From positions 1-55,592 of the forward strand of contig JAZSJD010000036.1 in the NCBI GenBank assembly GCA_045534165.1: 55,592 nt of DNA, given 5' to 3'. The notes below the pieces were generated by a model, which was given only the letters and a program-made list of their open reading frames with translations, was not told where the DNA came from and searched no databases. The position numbers were made by a program, and so were the translations under genes. This document shows positions 17,024 to 24,333 of this stretch, one piece after another (positions within the stretch are counted from its first letter, which is position 1; every line of letters begins with the position of its first letter). Source of the DNA: SIG575 sp045534165 (lineage in GTDB: Bacteria > Bacillota > Clostridia > Oscillospirales > Acutalibacteraceae).

Positions 17024-18054
17024 TTCTTGAGAAAAAACTTTCGGTCAGTGCTTCACCTCATGACCATTCAAAAGATACTGTAACAAGAATTATGCTCGAT
17101 GTTATAATCGCTCTTATTCCGTCGCTTATAGCTTCAACAATTATTTTCGGTTTCAGAGCACTTCTTGTAACAGCAGTTTCTGTATCTGTCAGCTTGTTGG
17201 CAGAATTCGCATCACGTGTTGTGATGAAAAGACACCAGACAATCGGCGACCTGAGCGCAGTGGTTACAGGTGTTCTTATTGCATTTAACGTTCCTGTATC
17301 AATGCCTTTGTGGATGGTAGCTCTGGGTGCAGTTTTTGCAATCGTGGTTGTAAAGCAGATGTTCGGCGGTATCGGTATGAACTTCGTTAACCCTGCTCTT
17401 GCAACAAGAATTATGCTTATTGCATCATTCCCCACAGCTATGGGTGCATGGAACAAACCTTTCTCATGGAAAACCGAAACAGTTACAACAGCATCTCCTC
17501 TCAATGCAATTAAAGATATTTACAATGTTTACAGAGGTGGGGGAAATATAACAGAGGCTTTCAAAGAACATGAGCTTCCTTCATTGATGGATATGTTTTT
17601 AGGTAACCGCGCAGGTTCACTTGGCGAGGTTTGCGCAGTGGCATTGCTTATCGGTCTTGTTTATCTTCTTGTAAGACGTGTTATCAAAATAACTATTCCT
17701 CTTTCTTATGTAGGCTCATTTGCAGTTATTATGTTTATTGCAGGTGGCTTCAATCTCAGATTCTTAGCTTATGAAATTCTTGCAGGTGGTTTGCTTCTTG
17801 GTGCTATCTTTATGGCAACAGACTACACAACATCACCAATCAACTTCAAGGGACAGATAATTTTCGGTATTTGTTGCGGTGTTATCACGGCGCTTATCAG
17901 ACTTTTCGGAAATCTTCCCGAAGGTGTTTCTTTTGCAATCATCATTATGAATATTCTTGTTCCTCATATTGAACACCTTACAACTCCCAAACCTTTCGGA
18001 ACAGTAAAGGAAAAGAAAAAGAAAGAGAAAGAGAAAGAGGGGTATGAAGGATAA
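17020..18054 (+). CDS. rnfD: Rnf electron transport complex subunit D
   Basis: Integral membrane subunit carrying covalent FMN and forming part of the ion path. 344 residues with about nine or ten transmembrane segments; diagnostic stretches are SASPHDHSKDTVTRIMLDVI, KQMFGGIGMNFVNPALATRI, LGAIFMATDYTTSPINFKGQ and GVSFAIIIMNILVPHIE. The flavinylation segment reads TETVTTASPL: the usual Thr acceptor is replaced by Ser (residue 159) and the upstream Asp by Glu, so modification may occur on Ser or be weak. The tail is unusually rich in Lys/Glu (KEKKKKEKEKEG). The stop and next start share one base. Confidence 0.97.
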   Translation: MILEKKLSVSASPHDHSKDTVTRIMLDVIIALIPSLIASTIIFGFRALLVTAVSVSVSLLAEFASRVVMKRHQTIGDLSAVVTGVLIAFNVPVSMPLWMVALGAVFAIVVVKQMFGGIGMNFVNPALATRIMLIASFPTAMGAWNKPFSWKTETVTTASPLNAIKDIYNVYRGGGNITEAFKEHELPSLMDMFLGNRAGSLGEVCAVALLIGLVYLLVRRVIKITIPLSYVGSFAVIMFIAGGFNLRFLAYEILAGGLLLGAIFMATDYTTSPINFKGQIIFGICCGVITALIRLFGNLPEGVSFAIIIMNILVPHIEHLTTPKPFGTVKEKKKKEKEKEGYEG

Positions 18055-18605
18055 TGAAAAAATTCAGTTTCAAAGAAATAGCAATTCCAACATTAACACT
18101 TTTTCTTATAGGTGCTATCTGCACAGCAATTCTTGGTTTTACAAATCAAATAACAAAAGACACAATTGCAGAAAATTCTCTTGAGGCAAAAAAAGAAGCA
18201 AGACAGGTTGTTTTCGATAATGCAGCAAATTTTTCAGAAAAAGACAGTACATATTCTGAAGCTTTGGATAAAGACGGAAAAGTAATCGGTTATGTTATTG
18301 AAACGGCTTCAAAAGGTTATGGCGGAGATATCGTAGTTATGACAGGTATTGATGTGGAAGGTAACGTAACAGGTATAGAAATTCTTTCAATAGAAGAAAC
18401 TGCCGGACTTGGTATGAATGCAAAAAAAGATGATTTCAAAAAGCAGTATGTGGGTGCAGATGATTTAATTACCGTTGATACCAAAGAAGCGGGAGAAAAC
18501 AAAATCAAAGCACTTACAGGTGCAACAATCACTTCAAAAGCAGTAACTGAAGCTGTAAATGAAGCGATGGGAATTTTCAGAACAGTGACAGGAGGGGATA
18601 AATAA
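18054..18605 (+). CDS. rnfG: Rnf electron transport complex subunit G
   Basis: Membrane-anchored flavoprotein on the outer face of Rnf. One N-terminal transmembrane helix (IPTLTLFLIGAICTAILGF) is followed by an FMN-binding domain. The flavin attachment motif KALTGATITSKAVTEAV is intact, with Thr158 the expected FMN-linked residue modified by the ApbE encoded upstream. Also typical are GYGGDIVVMTGIDVEGNVTG and EETAGLGMNAK. 183 residues, normal length. The ATG shares a base with the rnfD stop, and its own stop shares a base with rnfE. Confidence 0.97.
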   Translation: MKKFSFKEIAIPTLTLFLIGAICTAILGFTNQITKDTIAENSLEAKKEARQVVFDNAANFSEKDSTYSEALDKDGKVIGYVIETASKGYGGDIVVMTGIDVEGNVTGIEILSIEETAGLGMNAKKDDFKKQYVGADDLITVDTKEAGENKIKALTGATITSKAVTEAVNEAMGIFRTVTGGDK

Positions 18606-19321
18606 TGGCAGAGAAGAAAAAATCTCTCGGCAAGGAGTTGACAAAAGGTTTTCTTGATGAAAACCCTGTTCTTCGTCTTGTTCTCGGTACTTGTCCCACT
18701 CTTGCTGTTTCAACTTCAGTTGAAAGTGCAATTGGTATGGGTCTTGCAGCAACAATAGTTCTGCTTTGCTCCAACATTGCGATTTCTGCTTTGAGAAAAG
18801 TTATTCCCTCAAAAGTCAGAATTCCTGCATACGTTGTTGTTATTGCATCTTTCGTTACTATTGTTCAGATGTTGGTTAAGGCTTTTACACCTTCACTTGA
18901 TGGACAGCTTGGCGTTTATCTGCCACTTATAGTTGTTAACTGTATTATCCTTGGCAGAGCTGAAGCTTTTGCGGGTAAAAACAGTGTGTTGGCATCTGCT
19001 GTTGATGGTTTAGGAATGGGTGTTGGTTTTACAATTGCCTTGTTCCTTATGGGATTTATCAGAGAATTCTTCGGTACAGGTACAATCACAATCAGCCTTA
19101 TCAATGGTGGTCAACCTTTGTGGAATTCTGTGTTTGGTGAAAATCCTATTCTGATTTTCATTCTTGCACCCGGTGGATTCTTTGTGTTTGGTATGCTTAT
19201 TATGCTTGCCAACAAAATTGCAGAGAAAAAAGGCAAACCGAAAGCTCAGCTTCATTCTTGCAAAGCGTGTCCTATGTTTGCAACCTGTACATCTGCAGAA
19301 AAGGAGGAATGTAACAAATGA
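18605..19321 (+). CDS. rnfE: Rnf electron transport complex subunit E
   Basis: Six-helix integral membrane subunit, homologous to RnfA, that helps hold the intramembrane iron-sulfur centre. Family-typical stretches: ENPVLRLVLGTCPTLAVSTS, YLPLIVVNCIILGRAEAFA and GMGVGFTIALFLMGFIREF. At 238 residues it is somewhat longer than many homologues because of a C-terminal cytoplasmic tail with four cysteines (HSCKACPMFATCTSAEKEEC), which could bind metal. Overlaps rnfA by four bases. Confidence 0.97.
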   Translation: MAEKKKSLGKELTKGFLDENPVLRLVLGTCPTLAVSTSVESAIGMGLAATIVLLCSNIAISALRKVIPSKVRIPAYVVVIASFVTIVQMLVKAFTPSLDGQLGVYLPLIVVNCIILGRAEAFAGKNSVLASAVDGLGMGVGFTIALFLMGFIREFFGTGTITISLINGGQPLWNSVFGENPILIFILAPGGFFVFGMLIMLANKIAEKKGKPKAQLHSCKACPMFATCTSAEKEECNK

Positions 19322-19914
19322 TGAAAGGTTTTTTTGTTATATTGCTTACAGCAATACTTACACAGAACTTTGTTCTTGCTAAGTTCCTCGGTATCTGTCC
19401 TTTCCTCGGTGTTTCCAAGAAAACAAAAACAGCAACAGGTATGTCCCTTGCGGTTATTTTTGTTATGGTACTGTCAACTGCAGTTACCTATCCAATTAAC
19501 CTGCTTCTTGTAAAATTTGATCTGGAATATCTTCAGACAATCGTATTTATCCTTGTTATAGCAGCTCTTGTTCAGTTGGTTGAAATTGTATTGAAGAAAT
19601 ATATGCCTCCTCTTTATAACTCACTCGGCATTTATCTTCCTCTTATCACAACGAACTGTGCAGTTTTAGGTGTTGTTCTTCTTAACATTTCAAACAGCTA
19701 CAATTTCGGAGAATCAATGGTTAACTCACTTGGTGCCGGTATTGGTTTCCTTGTTGCTATGGTTATGTTTGCAGGTGTTCGTGAAAGAATGGAATCAAGC
19801 GATATTCCTGAAAGCTTTAAAGGTTTACCCATAACTCTTGTTGCAGCGTCTCTTGTTTCAATGTCTTTCCTCGGCTTTGCCGGCATTGTAGAAAATCTTT
19901 TCCCGGGAGTGTGA
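19318..19914 (+). CDS. rnfA: Rnf electron transport complex subunit A
   Basis: Six-helix membrane subunit paralogous to RnfE; with it forms the pseudo-symmetric core that moves electrons across the membrane. Typical sequence: LTAILTQNFVLAKFLGICPF (Cys of the membrane cluster), YLPLITTNCAVLGVVLLN and SLGAGIGFLVAMVMFAGVRE. 198 residues. Two adjacent ATG codons (19318 and 19321) could start translation; AGGAGG lies 10-13 bases upstream, at the end of rnfE. Confidence 0.97.
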   Translation: MMKGFFVILLTAILTQNFVLAKFLGICPFLGVSKKTKTATGMSLAVIFVMVLSTAVTYPINLLLVKFDLEYLQTIVFILVIAALVQLVEIVLKKYMPPLYNSLGIYLPLITTNCAVLGVVLLNISNSYNFGESMVNSLGAGIGFLVAMVMFAGVRERMESSDIPESFKGLPITLVAASLVSMSFLGFAGIVENLFPGV

Positions 19915-19920
19915 CATAAA

Positions 19921-20724
19921 ATGAGTAGTATTGTTATTGCAATTATAATTGTTGCCTCTGTAGGTATTGTTGCCGGACTTGGTCTTGCTATTGCATCTAT
20001 CGTTATGGCAGTGCCTGTTGATGAAAAGGCAGAACAGATAAGAGAATGTCTTCCCGGTGCTAACTGTGGCGCTTGTGGCTTTTCAGGTTGCGACGGGTAT
20101 GCATCTGCTTTGTCAAAAGGTGAAACAACAGAAACTAACCTTTGTTCACCCGGCGGTAGCGAAGTTTCTGCCCAGATTGCAGAAATTACAGGCCTTGCAG
20201 CAGGTAGTGTTGACCCGAAAGCAGCAATTGTTCTTTGTCAGGGAAGTTGCGGAAATTGTGACACTAAGCTTGAATATGCAGGTGTTCACAGTTGCTCTAT
20301 GGCACAGCAGCTTTTCGGAGGTCCTAAAAAATGTCAGTACGGTTGCATCGGTTTTGGCGATTGTATAAATGTATGTCCTTATAATGCAATTAAAATCTGT
20401 GATGGTGTTGCAAGAATTGACCCCACAATGTGCCGTGCTTGCGGTATGTGTGTGAATGCTTGCCCCAAACACCTTATTGAGCTTATGCCTGTTCATCAGG
20501 AAAAAGCAGCTGTTCTTTGCAAAAACGGCGATAAAGGCGCTATGACAAGAAAAGAATGCAAAACAGGTTGTATCGGTTGCATGAAATGTGCAAAAATTTG
20601 TGAAGTCGGTGCAGTTACAGTTGAAGGAAATCGTGCTCATGTTGATTATGACAAATGCACAGGTTGCGGAAAATGTACTGAAGTTTGTCCGGTTAAATGT
20701 ATTACGCTTATTAATCTTGGTTAA
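19921..20724 (+). CDS. rnfB: Rnf electron transport complex subunit B
   Basis: Entry point for electrons from reduced ferredoxin. N-terminal transmembrane helix (IAIIIVASVGIVAGLGLAIA), then the Cys-rich 4Fe-4S domain (CLPGANCGACGFSGCDGYA), and further ferredoxin-type clusters: CQYGCIGFGDCINVCP, CRACGMCVNACP, CKTGCIGCMKCAKIC and CTGCGKCTEVCP. 267 residues, shorter than the ~330-residue acetogen form but typical of many Clostridia. Last of the rnfCDGEAB set; the HAD gene follows after two bases. Confidence 0.98.
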   Translation: MSSIVIAIIIVASVGIVAGLGLAIASIVMAVPVDEKAEQIRECLPGANCGACGFSGCDGYASALSKGETTETNLCSPGGSEVSAQIAEITGLAAGSVDPKAAIVLCQGSCGNCDTKLEYAGVHSCSMAQQLFGGPKKCQYGCIGFGDCINVCPYNAIKICDGVARIDPTMCRACGMCVNACPKHLIELMPVHQEKAAVLCKNGDKGAMTRKECKTGCIGCMKCAKICEVGAVTVEGNRAHVDYDKCTGCGKCTEVCPVKCITLINLG

Positions 20725-20726
20725 TT

Positions 20727-21374
20727 ATGTATAAACTTGTGTTTTTTGATTTGGACGGTACACTTCTTGATACGCTGGAAGATTTGGCTGACAGTGTAAA
20801 TGAAATGTTGGAAACAAAAGGTTACAGGCAAAGAAGTCTTGATGAAATAAGACAGTTTGTAGGCAATGGTATGAAAAAGCTTATTGAAAGAAGTGTGCCT
20901 GAAAATATTTCTGAAAAATCAATGGAAGAATGCTATGAGATATTCAGAAACAATTACCGTAAGAATATGAGAAATAAAACAAAACCGTATGACGGAATTG
21001 TAAAATGCCTCGAAGAGATAAAATCAATGGGGATAAAAACCGTTGTGGTTTCAAACAAAAATGATGAACCGGTAAAAGTATTGTGTAAAGATTTTTTCGG
21101 TGACCTTTTTACAGATGCCAAAGGTGTAGGTAACGGTATTTTACCGAAACCCAATCCTCTGATGATAACTTCGGTAATTGATGAATCAGGTTATGATAAA
21201 AAAGAATGTATTCTCATAGGAGATTCCGAAACAGATGTGTTAACTGCAAAAAATGCAGGAATTGAGTCTGTTGGTGTTTTGTGGGGCTTCAGAGACAGAG
21301 AAATTCTGATGAATTACGGAGCAACCTATATTATTGAAACACCATCTGAAATTATGAAAATTTTGTCAGAATAA
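20727..21374 (+). CDS. HAD-superfamily phosphatase, phosphoglycolate phosphatase-like
   Basis: A 215-residue HAD hydrolase with all four motifs: FFDLDGTLLDT at the N-terminus (nucleophile Asp), VVVSNKN (motif II), KPNP Lys (motif III) and LIGDSETDVLTAKNAG (motif IV), with a helical cap of Gph type. Likely dephosphorylates a small phosphate such as 2-phosphoglycolate, but substrate cannot be assigned from sequence. It follows rnfB by two bases and is probably read from the rnf transcript. Confidence 0.9.
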   Translation: MYKLVFFDLDGTLLDTLEDLADSVNEMLETKGYRQRSLDEIRQFVGNGMKKLIERSVPENISEKSMEECYEIFRNNYRKNMRNKTKPYDGIVKCLEEIKSMGIKTVVVSNKNDEPVKVLCKDFFGDLFTDAKGVGNGILPKPNPLMITSVIDESGYDKKECILIGDSETDVLTAKNAGIESVGVLWGFRDREILMNYGATYIIETPSEIMKILSE

Positions 21375-21400
21375 TATTATAATTTTTAATAGATATTCTA

Positions 21401-21429
21401 TTGACAAAGGCATAATTTTATAGTAAATT
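21401..21429 (+). promoter_or_regulatory. Promoter of the acidic-linker lipoprotein gene
   Basis: Perfect TTGACA (21401-21406) with TAAATT (21424-21429) at 17-bp spacing, followed by an AAAGGGG ribosome site before the ATG at 21469. Confidence 0.65.
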
Positions 21430-21468
21430 TATATTGCTATAAACATATTTTGAAAGGGGTAATATCCA

Positions 21469-22371
21469 ATGAAAAAACTTTTAGCACTTCTCATGGCAGG
21501 CGTTATTGTTCTTTCATTTGCAGCTTGCGGTGGTAAGGAAGAAGAAGAAACAACTGAAGAAACAACAGTTGAAGATGTTGTTGGTGGCGAAGTAGAACAG
21601 GAAACAGAAGTTATCACTGAAATCGTTACAAACGACGAAGGTGAAACAGAAATTGTTACAGAAATCGTAACAGTTGAAGAAGAGGAAGAATCTGAAGAAT
21701 CAAAAACAGAAGCAGACAAACCCACACAGGGCCAGGCAACAGCAAAAGATCCTTCACAGTGGTCAAATCAGGAAATCATCGATTTCTACAAAGCTGCTGC
21801 TAAAAAAGGTGAAGCAAACAAAGTTGTTTGTAAAGAAGCTATGACTCTTGCATCACTTGACGGTGGCGACGGCATTATCGGTAGACTTATCGGTATGGTT
21901 GAACCTATTGCAAAATCAGCACTTGCAAAGAACTCAAACGAATTCACAGGTATTACAGGTGGTTATGATAAACTTGCTGTAAGCGATTGCAAAACAATCA
22001 AAGCTTATAAGAGCGGTAAATACACAGCAGTTGAATTCACACTTAAAGAACAGGTAACAGGTACAAAAGCTGACTCACACGAAGGTACAGTTGGTCATGC
22101 AATCAGCGTTCTCGGTAATGTTGACGATGCTATCAGCCAGCTTGATGGTGTAACAGTTGACTATTCAAACGGTAAGATTTCTCTTACATATAAGAACCCC
22201 TATGTAAAAGTTCTTATTGACGAAAACGGCAACATCGTTAAAGGCACATGGCACCACGAAGTTAACGTTCTTCTCACAAAAGTTGAAGTAGGCGTTGCAA
22301 TCATCAGTGCAACTCTCAACGGAACAAAAGCTGTTATTAACTACCATGTAACAATGGGTGGCGGATTCTAA
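21469..22371 (+). CDS. Lipoprotein with acidic Glu/Thr-rich linker, function unknown
   Basis: A 300-residue lipoprotein: the signal peptide MKKLLALLMAGVIVLSFAAC ends in the lipobox FAAC. Residues ~22-95 are a low-complexity Glu/Thr/Val linker (EEEETTEETTVEDVV...), probably spanning the wall. The globular domain (~96-300) begins DPSQWSNQEIIDFYKAAAKK and contains GYDKLAVSDCKTIKAYKSGK and repeated beta segments. I do not recognise a named family; similar short secreted proteins are common in gut Clostridia. It has its own promoter and terminator, so it is monocistronic. Confidence 0.85.
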   Translation: MKKLLALLMAGVIVLSFAACGGKEEEETTEETTVEDVVGGEVEQETEVITEIVTNDEGETEIVTEIVTVEEEEESEESKTEADKPTQGQATAKDPSQWSNQEIIDFYKAAAKKGEANKVVCKEAMTLASLDGGDGIIGRLIGMVEPIAKSALAKNSNEFTGITGGYDKLAVSDCKTIKAYKSGKYTAVEFTLKEQVTGTKADSHEGTVGHAISVLGNVDDAISQLDGVTVDYSNGKISLTYKNPYVKVLIDENGNIVKGTWHHEVNVLLTKVEVGVAIISATLNGTKAVINYHVTMGGGF

Positions 22372-22395
22372 TATCTGAATTAAGCTGAATTTCAG

Positions 22396-22430
22396 GGCTG
22401 TATCCACAAGGATACAGCCTTTAATTATTA
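22396..22430 (+). terminator. Intrinsic terminator after the lipoprotein gene
   Basis: Perfect 10-bp stem GGCTGTATCC/GGATACAGCC (22396-22405, 22410-22419), loop ACAA, then TTTAATTATT. Confidence 0.88.
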
Positions 22431-22466
22431 AAAATTGTAATAAAATGTTAATTTTTTTCAAAAGTC

Positions 22467-22495
22467 TTGATTTTTTGTAATTTTTTTGTTACTAT
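22467..22495 (+). promoter_or_regulatory. Possible promoter of the dockerin-SpoIID gene
   Basis: TTGATT (22467-22472) and TACTAT (22490-22495) at 17-bp spacing; the -10 element matches only four of six bases, so support is moderate. Confidence 0.45.
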
Positions 22496-22558
22496 TATAG
22501 AGCACGATAACAGAAATATATCACAGAAGAACGACAGAACGTGGAGGCGAAACGAAAC

Positions 22559-23638
22559 GTGAGTAAATCAAAAAGAAGATTAAGTATCCTTCTTGCGGTT
22601 GTAACACTTGTTCTCAGTGTTAGTATTGTCAATGTTTTCGCAGCAGCCAAAGGTGACGTAAATGGCGATGGCGATGTAACTGTAAGCGATGCTATGATAG
22701 TATTCAATTATATTGCAGGTAAAAATACATTGACTGAAGAAGAAGAAAAAAGAGCAGATGTTAATGGCGACGGTGAAATCAATGTTGCCGATGCAATGAA
22801 AGTTTACAACCTGCTTCTTGGTAAAGATGATGCAGAAAAAGAAGGTACATTCAAAATAACAACATATGGTTGGGGCCATGATATTGGTATGAGCCAGAAT
22901 GGTGCAAACCTTTATGCTAAAAATGACGGTGCAGATTATGAATGGATTTTAGAGCATTATTATCCCGGCACAGTTATTACAGAAGATGAAAAAGCTCCTG
23001 AAACAGTGAAATACCTCAGCAAAGAATATTCAATGAGAGATTACCTTGCAGGTGTTCTTTATGCTGAAATGGGACCTTCATTTAAAGTTGAAGCGCTTAA
23101 AGCACAGTGTGTTGTAATTTATACATATGGTAAATACCACAGCAACTTTGGTGTTAACTTTAATGAGAGCCACCATGCAATGAAAACTAACGTTAAAAAT
23201 GCTTTGAAGAGCGAAGTAATTTATGAAGTTGTTGATGAAGTTATGGGTCAGTATCTGGCATATAACAATAAAGTTGCATTTACACCTTATTCTGCAACAT
23301 CATCAGGCACAACAGCAGCTTGTTCAGATATCTGGGTCCAGGATTTGCCTTATCTTACAAGAGTTGAAAGTAAATACGACTACACAGTTTCAGGTTACGA
23401 AAAAACTGTAACATACACAGAAAAAGAAATGAAGTTTAAACTTGAAAGTCTTTTTGGTGTAACACTTTCGGATAATCCGGAAAACTGGATTAAAGTTATT
23501 TCACACGATAGCTCAGTAAGCTCTGAAATAGGACATGCTTTAACAGTTTCTATTGACGGACAGAAAACTATCAAAGGTGCAAGACTTTATGAAAAATTAG
23601 GTCTTCGTTCACCTTGTTATGTAGTTGAATATGTTTGA
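22559..23638 (+). CDS. Secreted dockerin-SpoIID/LytB domain protein (permuted)
   Basis: Signal peptide (SILLAVVTLVLSVSIVNVFA), then a dockerin (~32-85) with two calcium loops, DVNGDGDVTVSDAMIVF and DVNGDGEINVADAMKVY. The rest resembles the SpoIID/LytB family of wall-acting proteins: YGWGHDIGMSQNGANLYA (from Gly104) and YLAGVLYAEMGPSFKVEALK. In SpoIID the GHGVGMSQxGA motif normally lies at the C-terminal end; here it precedes the main domain, a permuted order. SpoIID proteins cut denuded glycan strands and LytB relatives enhance amidases; the role here is unknown. Start GTG at 22559 is chosen because GGAGG lies 11 bases upstream; an in-frame GTG at 22541 would include that site inside the gene. 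Confidence 0.82.
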   Translation: MSKSKRRLSILLAVVTLVLSVSIVNVFAAAKGDVNGDGDVTVSDAMIVFNYIAGKNTLTEEEEKRADVNGDGEINVADAMKVYNLLLGKDDAEKEGTFKITTYGWGHDIGMSQNGANLYAKNDGADYEWILEHYYPGTVITEDEKAPETVKYLSKEYSMRDYLAGVLYAEMGPSFKVEALKAQCVVIYTYGKYHSNFGVNFNESHHAMKTNVKNALKSEVIYEVVDEVMGQYLAYNNKVAFTPYSATSSGTTAACSDIWVQDLPYLTRVESKYDYTVSGYEKTVTYTEKEMKFKLESLFGVTLSDNPENWIKVISHDSSVSSEIGHALTVSIDGQKTIKGARLYEKLGLRSPCYVVEYV

Positions 23639-23644
23639 TATTTT

Positions 23645-23682
23645 CCGCATCAATTTTTTGAATTGGTGCGGTTTTTCTTTTT
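23645..23682 (+). terminator. Intrinsic terminator after the dockerin-SpoIID gene
   Basis: Stem CCGCATCAATT/AATTGGTGCGG (23645-23655, 23661-23671, one T-G wobble), loop TTTTG, then TTTTTCTTTTTG. Confidence 0.88.
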
Positions 23683-23691
23683 GTTTTTGCA

Positions 23692-23720
23692 TTGAAATAT
23701 GAATTAAAATGTGATAATAT
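23692..23720 (+). promoter_or_regulatory. Promoter of the GNAT/oxidoreductase pair
   Basis: TTGAAA (23692-23697), 17-bp spacer, TAATAT (23715-23720); AAGGAGGAG ribosome site follows. Confidence 0.55.
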
Positions 23721-23750
23721 ATTCTTAATAAGAAGGAGGAGAAGTAGATT

Positions 23751-24332
23751 ATGGCACAGCTTAAAATGTATTGGAAAAGACAAAAACCTGAAGCAGTAAA
23801 GCTTCCCGAAGGTTATACTGTTGTTAATTATAAAGATGAAAGTGATATTCCCGCATGGTTGGAAATCTGCAAAAACGGTCTTGTTGGTGAAGATGCAACA
23901 GAAAAGAATTTCCAGGACGCAATTATCGATTGCGACGACCTTATCCCCGAAAAAGATGTGTTCTTTATTGATATTGAAGGTGAACACGTAGCAACAATTG
24001 CTGTTATTTATCACCCGGATAAAAATATGGGTCATGTTCATATGGTTTCTGTAAGAAATGATATGAGAGGTAAGGGTTTAGGTAACATCCTTTGCCAGAT
24101 TGCCGTTAACAAGCTTTATGATGATGGCTGTGATTATGCTTTCCTCACAACTGATGAGTGGAGAAAAGCAGCAGTAAAAAGCTATCTTACATATGGTTTC
24201 CAGCCTGTTGAATATGATGAAGGAATGTATGAACGTTGGCAGGCAGTAATGAAAGAATATGGTATTAAGGAGCTTGAAATGCTCAATGAAGCAGACGCAA
24301 GCCATCATTGTATTATAAAGGTGGATGATTGA
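23751..24332 (+). CDS. GNAT-family N-acetyltransferase
   Basis: A 193-residue GNAT enzyme expected to move an acetyl group from acetyl-CoA to an amine. The acetyl-CoA-binding motif A is clear: HMVSVRNDMRGKGLGNILCQ (RGKGLG near residue 105), followed by the motif B-like YLTYGFQPVEYDEGMYERW. Substrate unknown. The Gfo/Idh gene begins within its last codons, so the pair is cotranscribed and could act on the same (amino) sugar; that link is inference. Confidence 0.88.
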   Translation: MAQLKMYWKRQKPEAVKLPEGYTVVNYKDESDIPAWLEICKNGLVGEDATEKNFQDAIIDCDDLIPEKDVFFIDIEGEHVATIAVIYHPDKNMGHVHMVSVRNDMRGKGLGNILCQIAVNKLYDDGCDYAFLTTDEWRKAAVKSYLTYGFQPVEYDEGMYERWQAVMKEYGIKELEMLNEADASHHCIIKVDD

Positions 24333-24333
24333 T

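Noticed and set aside
18534..18777. Minus-strand frames at the rnfG/rnfE junction
   Set aside because: They cross two firmly assigned rnf genes on the other strand and lack ribosome sites.
20146..20640. Cys-rich minus-strand frame in rnfB
   Set aside because: Its Cys/Thr richness arises from the complement of ferredoxin codons; no start signals.
21541..21720. Simple repeat or tandem array in the lipoprotein gene
   Set aside because: The Glu/Thr-rich stretch is irregular low-complexity linker sequence, with no fixed repeat unit.
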